A DNA stretch of 64,000 nucleotides from Clostridia bacterium. Its GTDB lineage: Bacteria > Bacillota > Clostridia > Christensenellales > Borkfalkiaceae. The position numbers and the translations under genes are program-made. Under the pieces are notes generated by a model that saw only the letters and a program-made list of their open reading frames with translations, was not told the DNA's origin and made no database searches. Within the stretch, counting starts at the first letter, position 1. Each line of letters starts with the position of its first letter. The stretch covers positions 1 through 64,000 of the forward strand of contig JAFQEA010000019.1 in NCBI GenBank assembly GCA_017399185.1, given 5' to 3'. Of the stretch, positions 22,762 to 32,293 are shown in pieces.

Positions 22762-25125
22762 ATGTTAGACAGAACACTTAAGACACTTGAATACGATAAG
22801 GTTTTGCAGCTTGTTGCAAATTTTGCTACTTTAAAGGGCACTAAACAGCGCCTTTTATTAAGTGTGCCGTTTAAAAGCAAAGCTGACGTCTTAAGTGCTT
22901 TGTCTAAAACGCAAGAAGCATTTAAGCTTCTGTTTGATTATGGGATTTCGGGCGTTGAGTTCTTTGACGAGCCTGACGGCGAAATTCAGCGTGCCGAAAA
23001 GGGCGCTTCGCTTACTTTAGCAGAGCTTATCCGTTCAGCACGCTTATTAAAGGCATCACGCATAATACGCAACAGCTTTTTATCGGTCGTTGACGATTCA
23101 ATTACGCTACTTCCCGAGCTTGCGCAATCGCTGTACTGCGATCAGATTTTGGAAAAGGAAATTTTATCCAAAATTTTATCCGAAGACAAGGTTGCGGACG
23201 ATGCTTCCGACAAGCTTTATCAGTTGCGCAGAAAAATTAAGCGTTTAAACGACCAAATTCGCGAAAAATTGAACTATTACGTTCACACAAGCGATAAATA
23301 CTTGCAAGATAGCATCGTTACAATGCGTGGCGACAGGTTTGTTTTGCCCGTTAAAAGCGAGCATAAATCAAAAATCAAAGGCTTCGTGCACGATCAATCT
23401 GCAACGGGTTCAACCTTATTTATCGAGCCAGTTGAGGTTTTAGAGCTTAATAACCAATTACGTATTGCCGTTGTTGAAGAAAGCGCTGAAGTTGAAGAAA
23501 TCGTACGCGATTTATCCCAAAAGGTTGGGCTTATTGCCACAAGGCTTTTACAAAACGTTGATACTATTATCCATATCGACGAATACTGTGCGCGTGCCGT
23601 ATATGCCTATAAGACCAAGTCGCAAATGCCAAAGATTAACGAAAAGGGCATTATTGATATCCGCAAAGGAAGACACCCTTTAATTGACCCTAAAAAGGTT
23701 GTTCCGCTTGACGTTAGACTTGGTAAGGATTGCCGTTATTTGCTTATAACAGGTCCGAATACGGGCGGTAAAACGGTTACGTTAAAGCTTGTAGGCTTGT
23801 TTACGTTAATGGCAATGTCAGGTATTTTCATCCCTGCAAGTCCAGAGTGCGATATTGCACTTTTTGACGCGATTTATTGCGATATCGGTGATGAACAGAG
23901 TATTGAACAAAGCCTTTCAACCTTTTCTTCACACCTTAAGAACCTTGTTGAAATCATTAATTACAGCAACTCAAAATCCTTCATTTTGATTGACGAAATC
24001 GGCGCGGGTACCGACCCTGACGAAGGTAGCGCTTTAGCCCAGGCAATAATTGAAAGTTTGCTTGAAAAGGGTAGCTACGGCATAATCACAACCCACTATA
24101 GCCGCTTAAAAGAATTTGCTTATTTAAGAAGCGATATTATTAATGCGTCAATGGATTTTGACGCGCAAACCTACGCGCCAATCTACAAGCTTAATATCGG
24201 TATCCCAGGAACGTCTAACGCTATTGAAATTGCTTCAAGATTGGGTCTTGATAAAGAGATAACCAAGTACGCAACGTCGCTATTATCGGATACGAAGGTT
24301 TCGTTTGAAAACATCTTAAAGCAGGCTGAAATTACGCGTAAAACAGCTGAAAGTGAGCGATTGGAGCTTGCTGAAAAGCTTCTTGCCGCTAAAGAAGAGC
24401 TTGCGCTTATCGAAAAAGAAAAGAAAAAGCTGCAGGACGAAAGGGATAAGCTTTTTGCTCAAGCTAAAGCTGAAAGCCGCAGGATTATAAACGAAAAGGT
24501 TGATGAAGCCGACGAGCTTATTGAAAAAATCAAAGAAATTTTAGATAAAGAAGAAATAAATAGCGGTGATATTATTACCGCAAGAACTTTACGAAATAAA
24601 GTTGAAAATAAAAAGTATAACTTAAACGAAACCGAAGCTGACCCGTTAAGTTTAGTTCCTTGTAATGAAAAGACACTCAAAAACGGTGACAAGGTTTACG
24701 TTAAGTCAATATCGTCATACGCCGTAGTTGACAGTATAAACGCTAAAAAAGGCGAGTGCTTTGTCAGCGTTGGCAGTATGCGTATGAGCGTTAAGACTAA
24801 AGATATTTTAGTCAGTAAAGCCCCTGTTAAAGCTGTACAGCCAAAAGCAAGCGTTAAAATTTCAACCCAGATTTCAACCGGGTTTAAGAACGAAATTAAC
24901 GTTATCGGCCTTAACCGTGAAGAAGCGCTTGATAAGGTTATTACCTTTATTGACGCCGCAGTTTTAAATAATGCGGAAGAGATTAGAATTGTTCACGGAA
25001 AGGGGCAAAAGATTTTAAGCACGGCAATACACGCTCTTTTAAGAAAGACAAAACACATCGCGTCTTTCCGCTTCGGTCAATACGGCGAAGGGGAAAACGG
25101 CGTTACAATCGTCACGCTTAAATAA
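22762..25125 (+). CDS. mutS2: Endonuclease MutS2
   Basis: MutS2 is a MutS-family ATPase that acts outside classical mismatch repair; in B. subtilis it senses collided ribosomes, and in other species it limits recombination. The 787-residue product has a core with a coiled coil, a Walker A (GPNTGGKT, residues 331-338), a Walker B region (FILIDEIGAGTDPDEG), a second long coiled coil (about 510-620), and a C-terminal Smr nuclease domain with HGKGQ (about 712-787). It follows pheT by 15 nt, a common Firmicute arrangement. Confidence 0.96.
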   Translation: MLDRTLKTLEYDKVLQLVANFATLKGTKQRLLLSVPFKSKADVLSALSKTQEAFKLLFDYGISGVEFFDEPDGEIQRAEKGASLTLAELIRSARLLKASRIIRNSFLSVVDDSITLLPELAQSLYCDQILEKEILSKILSEDKVADDASDKLYQLRRKIKRLNDQIREKLNYYVHTSDKYLQDSIVTMRGDRFVLPVKSEHKSKIKGFVHDQSATGSTLFIEPVEVLELNNQLRIAVVEESAEVEEIVRDLSQKVGLIATRLLQNVDTIIHIDEYCARAVYAYKTKSQMPKINEKGIIDIRKGRHPLIDPKKVVPLDVRLGKDCRYLLITGPNTGGKTVTLKLVGLFTLMAMSGIFIPASPECDIALFDAIYCDIGDEQSIEQSLSTFSSHLKNLVEIINYSNSKSFILIDEIGAGTDPDEGSALAQAIIESLLEKGSYGIITTHYSRLKEFAYLRSDIINASMDFDAQTYAPIYKLNIGIPGTSNAIEIASRLGLDKEITKYATSLLSDTKVSFENILKQAEITRKTAESERLELAEKLLAAKEELALIEKEKKKLQDERDKLFAQAKAESRRIINEKVDEADELIEKIKEILDKEEINSGDIITARTLRNKVENKKYNLNETEADPLSLVPCNEKTLKNGDKVYVKSISSYAVVDSINAKKGECFVSVGSMRMSVKTKDILVSKAPVKAVQPKASVKISTQISTGFKNEINVIGLNREEALDKVITFIDAAVLNNAEEIRIVHGKGQKILSTAIHALLRKTKHIASFRFGQYGEGENGVTIVTLK

Positions 25126-25129
25126 TTTT

Positions 25130-25156
25130 ACGCGTGACATAAAAATATTTAAAATC
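25130..25156 (+). repeat. Recurring intergenic motif, copy 2
   Basis: ACGCGTGACATAAAAA followed by TATTTAAAATC. It is 26 of 27 bases identical to 12897-12923. It starts 5 nt after the mutS2 stop and runs into the 21-nt repeat at 25151-25171. Confidence 0.55.
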
Positions 25157-25171
25157 GCTGATAAAATCATT
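25151..25171 (+). repeat. Intergenic repeat, 21 nt, shared with 4889-4909
   Basis: AAAATCGC, one variable base, then GATAAAATCATT. It abuts the start of the cysteine desulfurase, where a normal ribosome site is expected but not seen. Confidence 0.5.
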
Positions 25172-25175
25172 GATT

Positions 25176-26294
25176 ATGGGAATTATTTATCTTGACAACG
25201 CCGCGACGACCGCGCCAAATATGCCCGCTTTAGAAGAAGCTTTATCGTACGCTAAAGAAAACTTTTTTAATCCGTCTGCTAAATATCGTGAAGCGCAAGA
25301 CGTTTCTAAAAAGCTTAACGCTTGTCATGAAGTTTTCTTGAAAGCGTACCCAAAAAAGAAGGTTGTTTTTACGTCTTGCGGGACTGAAGCTGATAACACG
25401 GCAGTATTTTCTTTTTGTGGGCGCGGCAACGTTGTTACAAGCCTTGGCGAGCACTCTGCGGTTAATAACGCTGTATTAAAGCTTAAAGAAAAGGGCGCTA
25501 ACGTTCGCTTTGCAAAACTTACCGATGGTGGCAGGGTTGACGTTGAAGACCTACTTAAGCTTGTCGATAAGGATACAAGCTTTGTTTCAATCGTACACGT
25601 CAACAATGAAACAGGTGCGATAAACGATATCAATACAATCGCTAAAAAGGTTAAAGCAATCGCGCCTAAATGTATATTCCACAGCGATGGCGTTCAGGGC
25701 TTTTGCAAGGTAAGCGTTAAGCTGTGTGATGAGATTGATTTGTATTCCGTATCGGCACACAAAATTGGTGGTCTAAAGGGCGTTGGTGCGCTTATCGTTA
25801 ATCCTAAACTTGCAACAAAGCCTTATTTATTTGGCGGTGGGCAGGAAAACGGCTTTAGAAGCGGTACAGAAAACGTTTTGGGTATCGTACAATTTGCCAA
25901 GGTTTTTGTGCAAAGATACGCAAACATTGAAGAAAATTATCAAAAGGTGCTCTCTTTAAAGCAAATTTTGATTGATGGTCTTGATAAAAGCATTTTCAGG
26001 GTCGTATCTAGTAATGACGCAAGCCCGTATATTGTAAGCGTTTCAGCAGTAGGGCTTCGCGGTCAGATTTTACAAAATATGTTAAATGACGACGGCATTT
26101 TGGTTGGGACTGGCTCTGCTTGCTCATCTAAAAATCCGCACTCGCGTATTATTTCGTCATTTATTCAGGATAAAAAGGTGCTTGACGGTATGTTAAGGAT
26201 AAGTTTTTCACCTGAAACATCCGCTCAAGACGTAAAAAATGCTGTTGAAAGGCTTAATTTTAACGGCGCAAAACTTAAACAGGTTATTAGGTAA
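25176..26294 (+). CDS. Cysteine desulfurase (NifS/IscS family), tRNA thiolation type
   Basis: A PLP enzyme that takes sulfur from cysteine as a protein persulfide. The PLP lysine is K196 (SAHKIGG) and the sulfur-carrying cysteine is C316 (GTGSACSSK). The PLP-contact histidine lies in FHSDGVQGF. The product is 372 residues from ATG 25176; a TTG at 25170 would add two residues. Four bases before thiI, it most likely supplies ThiI with sulfur for 4-thiouridine in tRNA, like NifZ in B. subtilis. No iscU or sufU is near. The start has no good ribosome site. Confidence 0.92.
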   Translation: MGIIYLDNAATTAPNMPALEEALSYAKENFFNPSAKYREAQDVSKKLNACHEVFLKAYPKKKVVFTSCGTEADNTAVFSFCGRGNVVTSLGEHSAVNNAVLKLKEKGANVRFAKLTDGGRVDVEDLLKLVDKDTSFVSIVHVNNETGAINDINTIAKKVKAIAPKCIFHSDGVQGFCKVSVKLCDEIDLYSVSAHKIGGLKGVGALIVNPKLATKPYLFGGGQENGFRSGTENVLGIVQFAKVFVQRYANIEENYQKVLSLKQILIDGLDKSIFRVVSSNDASPYIVSVSAVGLRGQILQNMLNDDGILVGTGSACSSKNPHSRIISSFIQDKKVLDGMLRISFSPETSAQDVKNAVERLNFNGAKLKQVIR

Positions 26295-26297
26295 ACT

Positions 26298-27455
26298 ATG
26301 AAAAGCGTAATTATCGTTCGCTACTGCGAAATTCACTTAAAAGGCAAAAATAAAAAGTTTTTTGAAAAGCTTTTGATTAATGCGATTCAAAAATCTTTAT
26401 CAGATATACCACACAAGCTTGCCGTTATGAATGCAAGATATCTTATCGAAGACTTTAACGAAAACGATTACGATACAATTTGCGAAAGGCTTTCAAAGAT
26501 TTTTGGCGTTCACTCTTATAGCCCGGCTAAAGTTGTTAAAAGCGATTTTGATGAAATTGCAAAGTGCTGTTTAGAGCTTGTTGACGGCAAAACGGGCACG
26601 TTTAAGGTAAATACTAACCGTGCTGATAAAAAATTCCCGCTGCCGTCACCGCAAATGTCGCGTGAGCTTGGCGGTGTTTTGCTCGAAAAATACCACGAAA
26701 ACATTAAGGTTGACGTTATTAACCCAAGCTTTAGCGTAAACGTTGATATCCGTGAAAGCGGTGAAACCTTAATTTATACGGACGTTATCAAAGGCTTTGG
26801 TGGCTTGCCCGTCGGCTCGTCAGGTAAGGGGCTTTTGCTTTTATCAGGCGGTATTGACAGCCCTGTTGCAGGCTTTATGCTTGCAAAACGCGGTATGAAG
26901 CTTGAAGCTTTACACTTCCACAGCTATCCTTATACGTCAGAGCAGGCGCTTGATAAGGTTAAAACGCTTGCAAAGCTTATTTCATACTTTACGGGTGGGC
27001 TTAAGCTACATATCGTTAAATTCACCCATATTCAGGAGCAAATTCACGAGCATTGCCCTGAAGAGCTTATGATTACCTTAATGCGCCGCTTTATGATGCG
27101 CATTGCTGAAAGAATTTCTGTAAAAAACGGCTGTCAAGCCATCGTTACCGGTGAAAGCCTGGGCCAGGTTGCAAGCCAGACTGTTGAAAGCATAACTTCA
27201 TCAAATTCTGTCGTTACACAGCCAGTTTTCAGACCGCTTATCGGCTTTGATAAGCTTGAAATTATCGAAATTTCACAAAAAATAGATACGTTTGAAACGT
27301 CAATTTTGCCTTACGAAGATTGTTGCACGGTATTTTTACCTAAATTCCCGGCGATTAAACCAAAAATGGAAACAATTTTAAGGGCAGAAAGCGCACTTGA
27401 CGTTGAAGCGCTTGTTGAAAGTGCGCTTCAGGACGTTGAGATTTTTGAGGTTTAA
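26298..27455 (+). CDS. thiI: tRNA 4-thiouridine synthase ThiI
   Basis: ThiI activates U8 of tRNA with ATP and inserts sulfur to form 4-thiouridine. The 385-residue product has an N-terminal ferredoxin-like region and THUMP domain (about 1-165) and a PP-loop ATPase domain with SGGIDSP at 183-189. It is the short form, without the C-terminal rhodanese domain of the E. coli protein. The sulfur donor is probably the desulfurase encoded just upstream. Its last codons are included in a 33-nt tandem duplication that runs into the next gene. Confidence 0.95.
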   Translation: MKSVIIVRYCEIHLKGKNKKFFEKLLINAIQKSLSDIPHKLAVMNARYLIEDFNENDYDTICERLSKIFGVHSYSPAKVVKSDFDEIAKCCLELVDGKTGTFKVNTNRADKKFPLPSPQMSRELGGVLLEKYHENIKVDVINPSFSVNVDIRESGETLIYTDVIKGFGGLPVGSSGKGLLLLSGGIDSPVAGFMLAKRGMKLEALHFHSYPYTSEQALDKVKTLAKLISYFTGGLKLHIVKFTHIQEQIHEHCPEELMITLMRRFMMRIAERISVKNGCQAIVTGESLGQVASQTVESITSSNSVVTQPVFRPLIGFDKLEIIEISQKIDTFETSILPYEDCCTVFLPKFPAIKPKMETILRAESALDVEALVESALQDVEIFEV

Positions 27456-27506
27456 TATTATATAGAAAAGAGAGTTTTTGAGGTTTAAAATTATATGGAA
27501 AAGAGA
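27442..27506 (+). repeat. 33-nt tandem duplication at the thiI-pdxK junction
   Basis: Copy 1 (27442-27473) and copy 2 (27475-27506) are 30 of 32 bases identical, one period apart. Copy 1 holds the thiI stop and a ruined start (ATAG). Copy 2 holds a decayed thiI tail and the working ATG of the next gene. Confidence 0.85.
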
Positions 27507-28340
27507 ATTTTGACCGTACAGGATATATCGTGCGTTGGTCAATGCTCATTGACCGTTGCGCTGCCAATTATATCTGCATGCGGTATTGAAGCTGCAATTT
27601 TACCGTCAGCCGTTTTGTCAACCCATACGGCAGGGTTTAAGGATTTTACTTGTTTGTCACTCACAGAAGAGTTCCCTAAAATCATAAACCATTGGCAAAA
27701 GGAAAATATCACATTTGACGGCGTTTATACGGGCTACGTTTTAGGTGAACAAATTGACCACATAATTGAAATTTGCACAAAGCTTAATAAGGGCGTTAAA
27801 ATTATTGACCCCGTTATGGCGGACCACGGCAAATTTTACTATGGTTTTGACCAGGCTTTTGCACAAAAAATGTGTAAATTGTGCCAAAAAGCTGACGTTA
27901 TTTTGCCAAATCTGACGGAAGCCGCGTTTTTGCTTGATGAAGAGCCAATGCTTGAAGGTTATGACAAAGCCTATATCGAAGGCTTGTTATCAAGGCTTGT
28001 CAAAAAGCTCAAGGTCAAAAAAGTGGTTTTAACCGGCGTTTCATTTGAGAAGTCAAAGCTTGGCGTTGCTGTGTACAGTTCCCAAACAAGCGAAGTCGCT
28101 TATTATTTTACAAAGCGCATTGAAAGGAACTTCCACGGCACGGGCGATATTTATTCGTCTGCATTTGTAGGTGCATACTTAAGCGGTGTTTCGCTTTACG
28201 ATTCAGCATCAATCGCGGCGGATTTTACCGTAAAGGCTATGGAATTTACTATTGATTACGCAGATATTCACCCATACGGTGTGTACTTTGAACAGGTGTT
28301 GCCGTATTTGATTGGCAAAATTAATTATTTAAGGGGATAA
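27495..28340 (+). CDS. pdxK: Pyridoxal/pyridoxamine kinase-like protein (PfkB/ThiD fold)
   Basis: A ribokinase-fold kinase likely to phosphorylate pyridoxal or pyridoxamine to feed PLP enzymes such as the desulfurase two genes upstream. The 281-residue product has the N-terminal VQDISCVGQCSLTVALPI segment, a typical substrate-side HTAGF, the DPVMADHGKFY motif, and the anion-hole GTGD with catalytic D218. It resembles clostridial proteins annotated as pyridoxamine kinase. A ThiD-like pyrimidine kinase role cannot be excluded. Its ribosome site, TTTTTGAGGTTT, is carried on the duplicated copy. Confidence 0.85.
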   Translation: MEKRILTVQDISCVGQCSLTVALPIISACGIEAAILPSAVLSTHTAGFKDFTCLSLTEEFPKIINHWQKENITFDGVYTGYVLGEQIDHIIEICTKLNKGVKIIDPVMADHGKFYYGFDQAFAQKMCKLCQKADVILPNLTEAAFLLDEEPMLEGYDKAYIEGLLSRLVKKLKVKKVVLTGVSFEKSKLGVAVYSSQTSEVAYYFTKRIERNFHGTGDIYSSAFVGAYLSGVSLYDSASIAADFTVKAMEFTIDYADIHPYGVYFEQVLPYLIGKINYLRG

Positions 28341-28342
28341 CT

Positions 28343-29566
28343 ATGAAAAAGTCTATTTTACAAAAATACGCAAATTTGCTTGCAGTTAAGGGCGTTAACG
28401 TACAAAAGGGGCAAGACGTGTTGGTTGTTGCCAGCCTTGACCAGCCTGAATTCGTTGCAATGGTAACTGAAGCTTTATATAAAGCAGGTGCACGCAAGGT
28501 TTATATTGACTGGGATTACCAGCCGCTTGGCAAATTACACGTTAAGTATCAATCAATTAAGACCTTAAGCACGGTTGACAGGCTTGCACTTGAAAAGATT
28601 AAATGGCGCTCTGAAGATTTACCTGCACATTTATATCTTGTTTCCGATGACCCAGACGGATTAAAGGGCATCAATATTGACAAAATGGTAAAGGCGCAGC
28701 AGGCTAAAATGAAGATTATCAAGCCTTATCGCGATGCAATGGAAAGTAAATACCAATGGTGTATTGCGGCTGTTCCCGGTAAAAAGTGGGCTAAAAAGGT
28801 TTTCCCTGAACTTAAAGTAAATCAAGCCGTTGAAAAGCTTTGGGAAAGCATATTAACAGCTTCACGCGTGGTTGATGACCCAATCGCTGCTTGGAACGAA
28901 CATAACACAAATATCAAGGAAAAATGCGCTATTTTAAATAGCTTAAAATTAGAAAAGTTGCATTATCAAAGTGCAAACGGCACAAACCTTACAGTTTGGC
29001 TTAACGAAAAGGGATTATTCCACGGCGGCTTTGACACAACGACCTTTGGCATAAACTTTAACCCGAATATTCCGTCTGAAGAAGTATTTACGTCACCAAA
29101 AGCCGGTAAGGCTGAAGGTATCGTATATTCATCAAAGCCATTATCCTATAACGGTCAGCTTATTGACAATTTCTATCTTAAGTTTGAAAACGGCAAGGTT
29201 GCAGGCGTTGGCGCTGAAAAGAACGTTGAGCTTTTAAAGAAAATGGTTTCAATCGATGAAGGCGCTTCAATGCTTGGCGAATGCGCTTTCGTTCCGTTTG
29301 ACAGCCCAATCAATAACACGGGTATTTTGTTCTATGAAACATTGTTTGATGAAAACGCAGCTTGCCATTTGGCAATCGGTCGCGGCTTTGCAGATTGTAT
29401 TGAAGGCGGTACTGAAATGAGCCATGAAGAACGCATTAAAAACGGTATCAATGATTCTTCAACACACGTTGACTTTATGATTGGTACTAAAGATTTAACC
29501 GTTACCGGCACAGATTTTAACGGCAAAGAAATCGTTATCTTTAAAAATGGTAACTGGAATATTTAA
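28343..29566 (+). CDS. Aminopeptidase, M29 family (AmpS/PepS)
   Basis: A cytosolic metal-dependent aminopeptidase of 407 residues that would trim peptides. The N-terminal domain (LAVKGVNVQKGQDVLVVASL) is typical of the family. The metal-site region in the C-terminal half includes MLGECAFVPFDSPINNTG, ILFYETLFDENAACHLAIG and the THVDFMIGT element. The start is 2 nt after the pdxK stop with AAGGGG upstream. The gene ends in a two-way terminator shared with the convergent DUF1846 gene. Substrate preference is not readable from sequence. Confidence 0.93.
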   Translation: MKKSILQKYANLLAVKGVNVQKGQDVLVVASLDQPEFVAMVTEALYKAGARKVYIDWDYQPLGKLHVKYQSIKTLSTVDRLALEKIKWRSEDLPAHLYLVSDDPDGLKGINIDKMVKAQQAKMKIIKPYRDAMESKYQWCIAAVPGKKWAKKVFPELKVNQAVEKLWESILTASRVVDDPIAAWNEHNTNIKEKCAILNSLKLEKLHYQSANGTNLTVWLNEKGLFHGGFDTTTFGINFNPNIPSEEVFTSPKAGKAEGIVYSSKPLSYNGQLIDNFYLKFENGKVAGVGAEKNVELLKKMVSIDEGASMLGECAFVPFDSPINNTGILFYETLFDENAACHLAIGRGFADCIEGGTEMSHEERIKNGINDSSTHVDFMIGTKDLTVTGTDFNGKEIVIFKNGNWNI

Positions 29567-29587
29567 TTGACTATTTAGCATAAAAAA

Positions 29588-29617
29588 TAAAGCCGTCAGT
29601 CAAGCTGACGGCTTTTT
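29588..29617. terminator. Bidirectional terminator between M29 peptidase and DUF1846 genes
   Basis: AAAGCCGTCAG pairs with CTGACGGCTTT around TCAAG. T runs follow on the plus side and, read in reverse, on the minus side, so one hairpin serves both convergent genes. Confidence 0.88.
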
Positions 29618-29636
29618 GCGTGTAAATTTTTCTTAA

Positions 29637-31127
29637 TTAATAATTTTTGGGATGATAAAGCGCTTTTGTTTGATATTTCGGCTCACAAGAAAGCCTTACG
29701 CCTAATTTTTTGAAGTTATTCTGGTCAACCTGGGATAAAATAACTGACGAGTGTGCTTCTGCACCATTTAATAAATTTAAGCATTCAAGCGCGTTTTTGG
29801 CATTTTCATTACGGGTTGAAGCAATGGTTAGTGCAATTAATAGCTCGTCAATATGAAGTAGTGGGTTTTTATTCTTCAAATGCCCAACCTTAAGCGCTTG
29901 TATAGGCTTGATATATACGGGTGAAATCAAATCAACGTTATCGGGGATATTTGCAAGCACCTTAAGTGCGTTAATGAGCGCGGCGGAGCTTGCGCCTAAT
30001 AAAGATGACGTTTTGCCCGTTACTATTTGACCGTTTGTAAGCTGAATTGCAACGGCTGGGCCGCTTGTTTCGGCTTCTTTTTCAAGTGCGTGAGCAATAA
30101 CAACACGGTCTTCAGGTGTAATACCTGCTTGTTGCATAATAAGCTCAAGCTTGCCGATTTCAACTTCGCACGGGTCACCTTGAACCTGTGCGCATTTTGC
30201 ACTATAATAACGGCGGATTATTTCTTGCTTTGCCGCGTTACAAACAATTTGGTCGTCGTCAATGCAGAAGCCAACCATATTTACACCCATATCTGTTGGT
30301 GATAAATAGGGCGATTTACCCAAAATCCTGTCAAAAGTGGCTTCTAATACGGGGAAAATCTCAACGTCGCGGTTATAGTTTGTTGCAAGCTCACCATATC
30401 TGTCAAAATGGAAGGGGTCAATCATGTTTACGTCGTCAAGATCAACCGTTGCCGCTTCATAAGCCATATTAACTGGGTGCTTAAGTGGTAAGCTCCAGAT
30501 AGGGAAGGTTTCAAATTTAGCATATCCTGCTTTAACGCCCCTTAAATTTTCGTGGTAAAGTTGGGATAAGCAAACTGCCATTTTGCCGCTGCCCGGCCCC
30601 GGGGCTGTTACAACGATAAGCTCACGACTGGTTTCAATATATTGATTTTTGCCGTAGCCTTGCTCGCTTACGATTAAATTAACGTTTGTCGGATAGCCGC
30701 TGATTGGGTAGTGTAGGTAAACCTTGATGCCCATTGACTCAAGATACTGTTTAAAGCTGATTGCGTTAGGCTGTTCGGTAAAGCAGGTGATAACAACGCT
30801 GCCAACAAACAATTCAAAGTTGTTAAACGCGTCAATAAGGCGCATAACTTCAAGGTCATAGGTGATACCTAAATCGCCACGGACCTTGTTCTTTTCGATA
30901 TCGTTTGCGTTAATAACGATGATTAATTCAGCCTTTTCTTTAAGCTTTAAAAGCATTTGCAGCTTACTATCAGGCTCAAAACCGGGTAAAACCCTTGATG
31001 CGTGGTAGTCATCGTAAAGCTTGCCGCCAAATTCAAGGTAAAGCTTGCCGCCAAAATCACGTATGCGTTCACGGATTTTTTCAGATTGCAGTTTAATGTA
31101 TTTCTCGTTGTTAAAACCGACGTTCAT
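29637..31127 (-). CDS. DUF1846 family protein (UPF0371)
   Basis: A large conserved protein of unknown function, 496 residues, with the hallmark N-terminus GFNNEKYIKLQSEKIRERI and the glycine-rich AGPGSGKMAVCLSQLY, which looks nucleotide-binding. Later motifs, such as NMIDPFHFDRYG and SPTDMGVNMVGFCI, match the family. I chose ATG 31127, which has GGGGC as ribosome site; a TTG at 31139 would add four residues. It is alone on the minus strand, transcribed away from prmA. Family structures suggest an enzyme, but I infer no reaction. Confidence 0.92.
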   Translation of the reverse strand: MNVGFNNEKYIKLQSEKIRERIRDFGGKLYLEFGGKLYDDYHASRVLPGFEPDSKLQMLLKLKEKAELIIVINANDIEKNKVRGDLGITYDLEVMRLIDAFNNFELFVGSVVITCFTEQPNAISFKQYLESMGIKVYLHYPISGYPTNVNLIVSEQGYGKNQYIETSRELIVVTAPGPGSGKMAVCLSQLYHENLRGVKAGYAKFETFPIWSLPLKHPVNMAYEAATVDLDDVNMIDPFHFDRYGELATNYNRDVEIFPVLEATFDRILGKSPYLSPTDMGVNMVGFCIDDDQIVCNAAKQEIIRRYYSAKCAQVQGDPCEVEIGKLELIMQQAGITPEDRVVIAHALEKEAETSGPAVAIQLTNGQIVTGKTSSLLGASSAALINALKVLANIPDNVDLISPVYIKPIQALKVGHLKNKNPLLHIDELLIALTIASTRNENAKNALECLNLLNGAEAHSSVILSQVDQNNFKKLGVRLSCEPKYQTKALYHPKNY

Positions 31128-31154
31128 ATTTTGCCCCAAAAAATTACTACACCT

Positions 31155-31183
31155 ATTGTAACAGATATGTAAAGCTTTTTCAA
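31155..31183 (-). promoter_or_regulatory. Sigma-A promoter of the DUF1846 gene
   Basis: On the minus strand: TTGAAA (31183-31178), a 17-nt spacer and TACAAT (31160-31155). It lies 28 nt before the ATG. Confidence 0.7.
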
Positions 31184-31249
31184 GTTAAAACGCCGAAATA
31201 TGTCAATAATTTATTTATTTTTTTAGTATATCCAATAAATACAATTTTC

Positions 31250-31278
31250 TTGCCTAAATTGTCGTTTGGTGTTATAAT
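31250..31278 (+). promoter_or_regulatory. Sigma-A promoter of prmA
   Basis: TTGCCT at 31250-31255, a 17-nt spacer and TATAAT at 31273-31278. It faces away from the DUF1846 promoter in the same 226-nt divergent gap. Confidence 0.72.
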
Positions 31279-31353
31279 ATAATTTAGTAGGCAAATTTAA
31301 TTAACGATTTTAGCGCATTTACTTATGACTACGCAGATAATCGCAGGGGAATT

Positions 31354-32289
31354 ATGAAATACGTTGAATTTACCGTCCATACAACCGATTTGGGCGAAGA
31401 ATTAGTTTCGGATATATTATGGAAATACCAAAATTACGGTGTTGCAGTTTGCTCTGTAAAAGACGTAATTGAGCTTACTGAAAACCGCCGTGAAACCTTT
31501 GACTATATTGACGAAGGTCTGTTTGATTTTCAGGAAGGTATATCATTAGTCAAAAGCTATTATGATATTGACAAGGCTGACGATATTAAACGCCTTATTA
31601 TGCAGGATTTTGAGTTGCTTAAACTTAACGCTCAAGGTAATATCAATATCGGCAGCTTGGAGCTTTTAGAGCGCATCGTTGACGGTGATGACTGGATTGA
31701 AATCTGGCGTAAGCATTACCGCCCAATCCATTTTGGCAAAATAACCATTTGCCCAAGGTGGCTTGAACCAAACACGACAAACCAGGTTGTTTATATTGAT
31801 TCAAACGCCGCATTTGGCACGGGCGAGCACGAAACGACTTCAATGTGTTTAGAGTACTTGCAAAATAATATCAAGGAAGGTCAGGTTGTGGTTGACGTTG
31901 GCACGGGGTCCGGCATTTTAGGTCTTTGTGCGGCAAAGCTTGGTGCGAAAAAAGTTTTTATGACCGATAATGACCAAGTTGCTGTTGACGCGGCAAAACA
32001 TAATGCTGAAATTAATAACGTAAGCCAAATTTGCACTGTTGTAAATACTGACCTATTAACCGACGTTGAAATTAAAGGCGATATAGTCGTTGCCAATATA
32101 ACCGCCGACGTTTTAAGAATTTTAGGCACAACGATAAAAGAGTATTTAAAGGAAAATTCAATAGTAATTTTAAGCGGAATTTTAAAATCACGCTTGACAG
32201 AAATTATTGATTATTATACGGATTTAGGATTAAAATTAGTTGATTCTAAAGTGCAGGGCGAGTGGTCTGCAGTTGTTATGTCGCATTAA
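31354..32289 (+). CDS. prmA: Ribosomal protein L11 methyltransferase
   Basis: PrmA trimethylates ribosomal protein L11. The 311-residue product has an N-terminal substrate domain beginning KYVEFTVHTTDLGEE, the linker DDWIEIWRKHYRPIHFG, and a SAM-binding domain with VVDVGTGSGILGL near residues 178-190 and the NPPF-like NIT motif (VVANITADVL). The start follows AGGGGAATT. In B. subtilis it precedes rsmE and mtaB; here mtaB follows directly and rsmE is missing. Confidence 0.95.
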   Translation: MKYVEFTVHTTDLGEELVSDILWKYQNYGVAVCSVKDVIELTENRRETFDYIDEGLFDFQEGISLVKSYYDIDKADDIKRLIMQDFELLKLNAQGNINIGSLELLERIVDGDDWIEIWRKHYRPIHFGKITICPRWLEPNTTNQVVYIDSNAAFGTGEHETTSMCLEYLQNNIKEGQVVVDVGTGSGILGLCAAKLGAKKVFMTDNDQVAVDAAKHNAEINNVSQICTVVNTDLLTDVEIKGDIVVANITADVLRILGTTIKEYLKENSIVILSGILKSRLTEIIDYYTDLGLKLVDSKVQGEWSAVVMSH

Positions 32290-32293
32290 TTTT

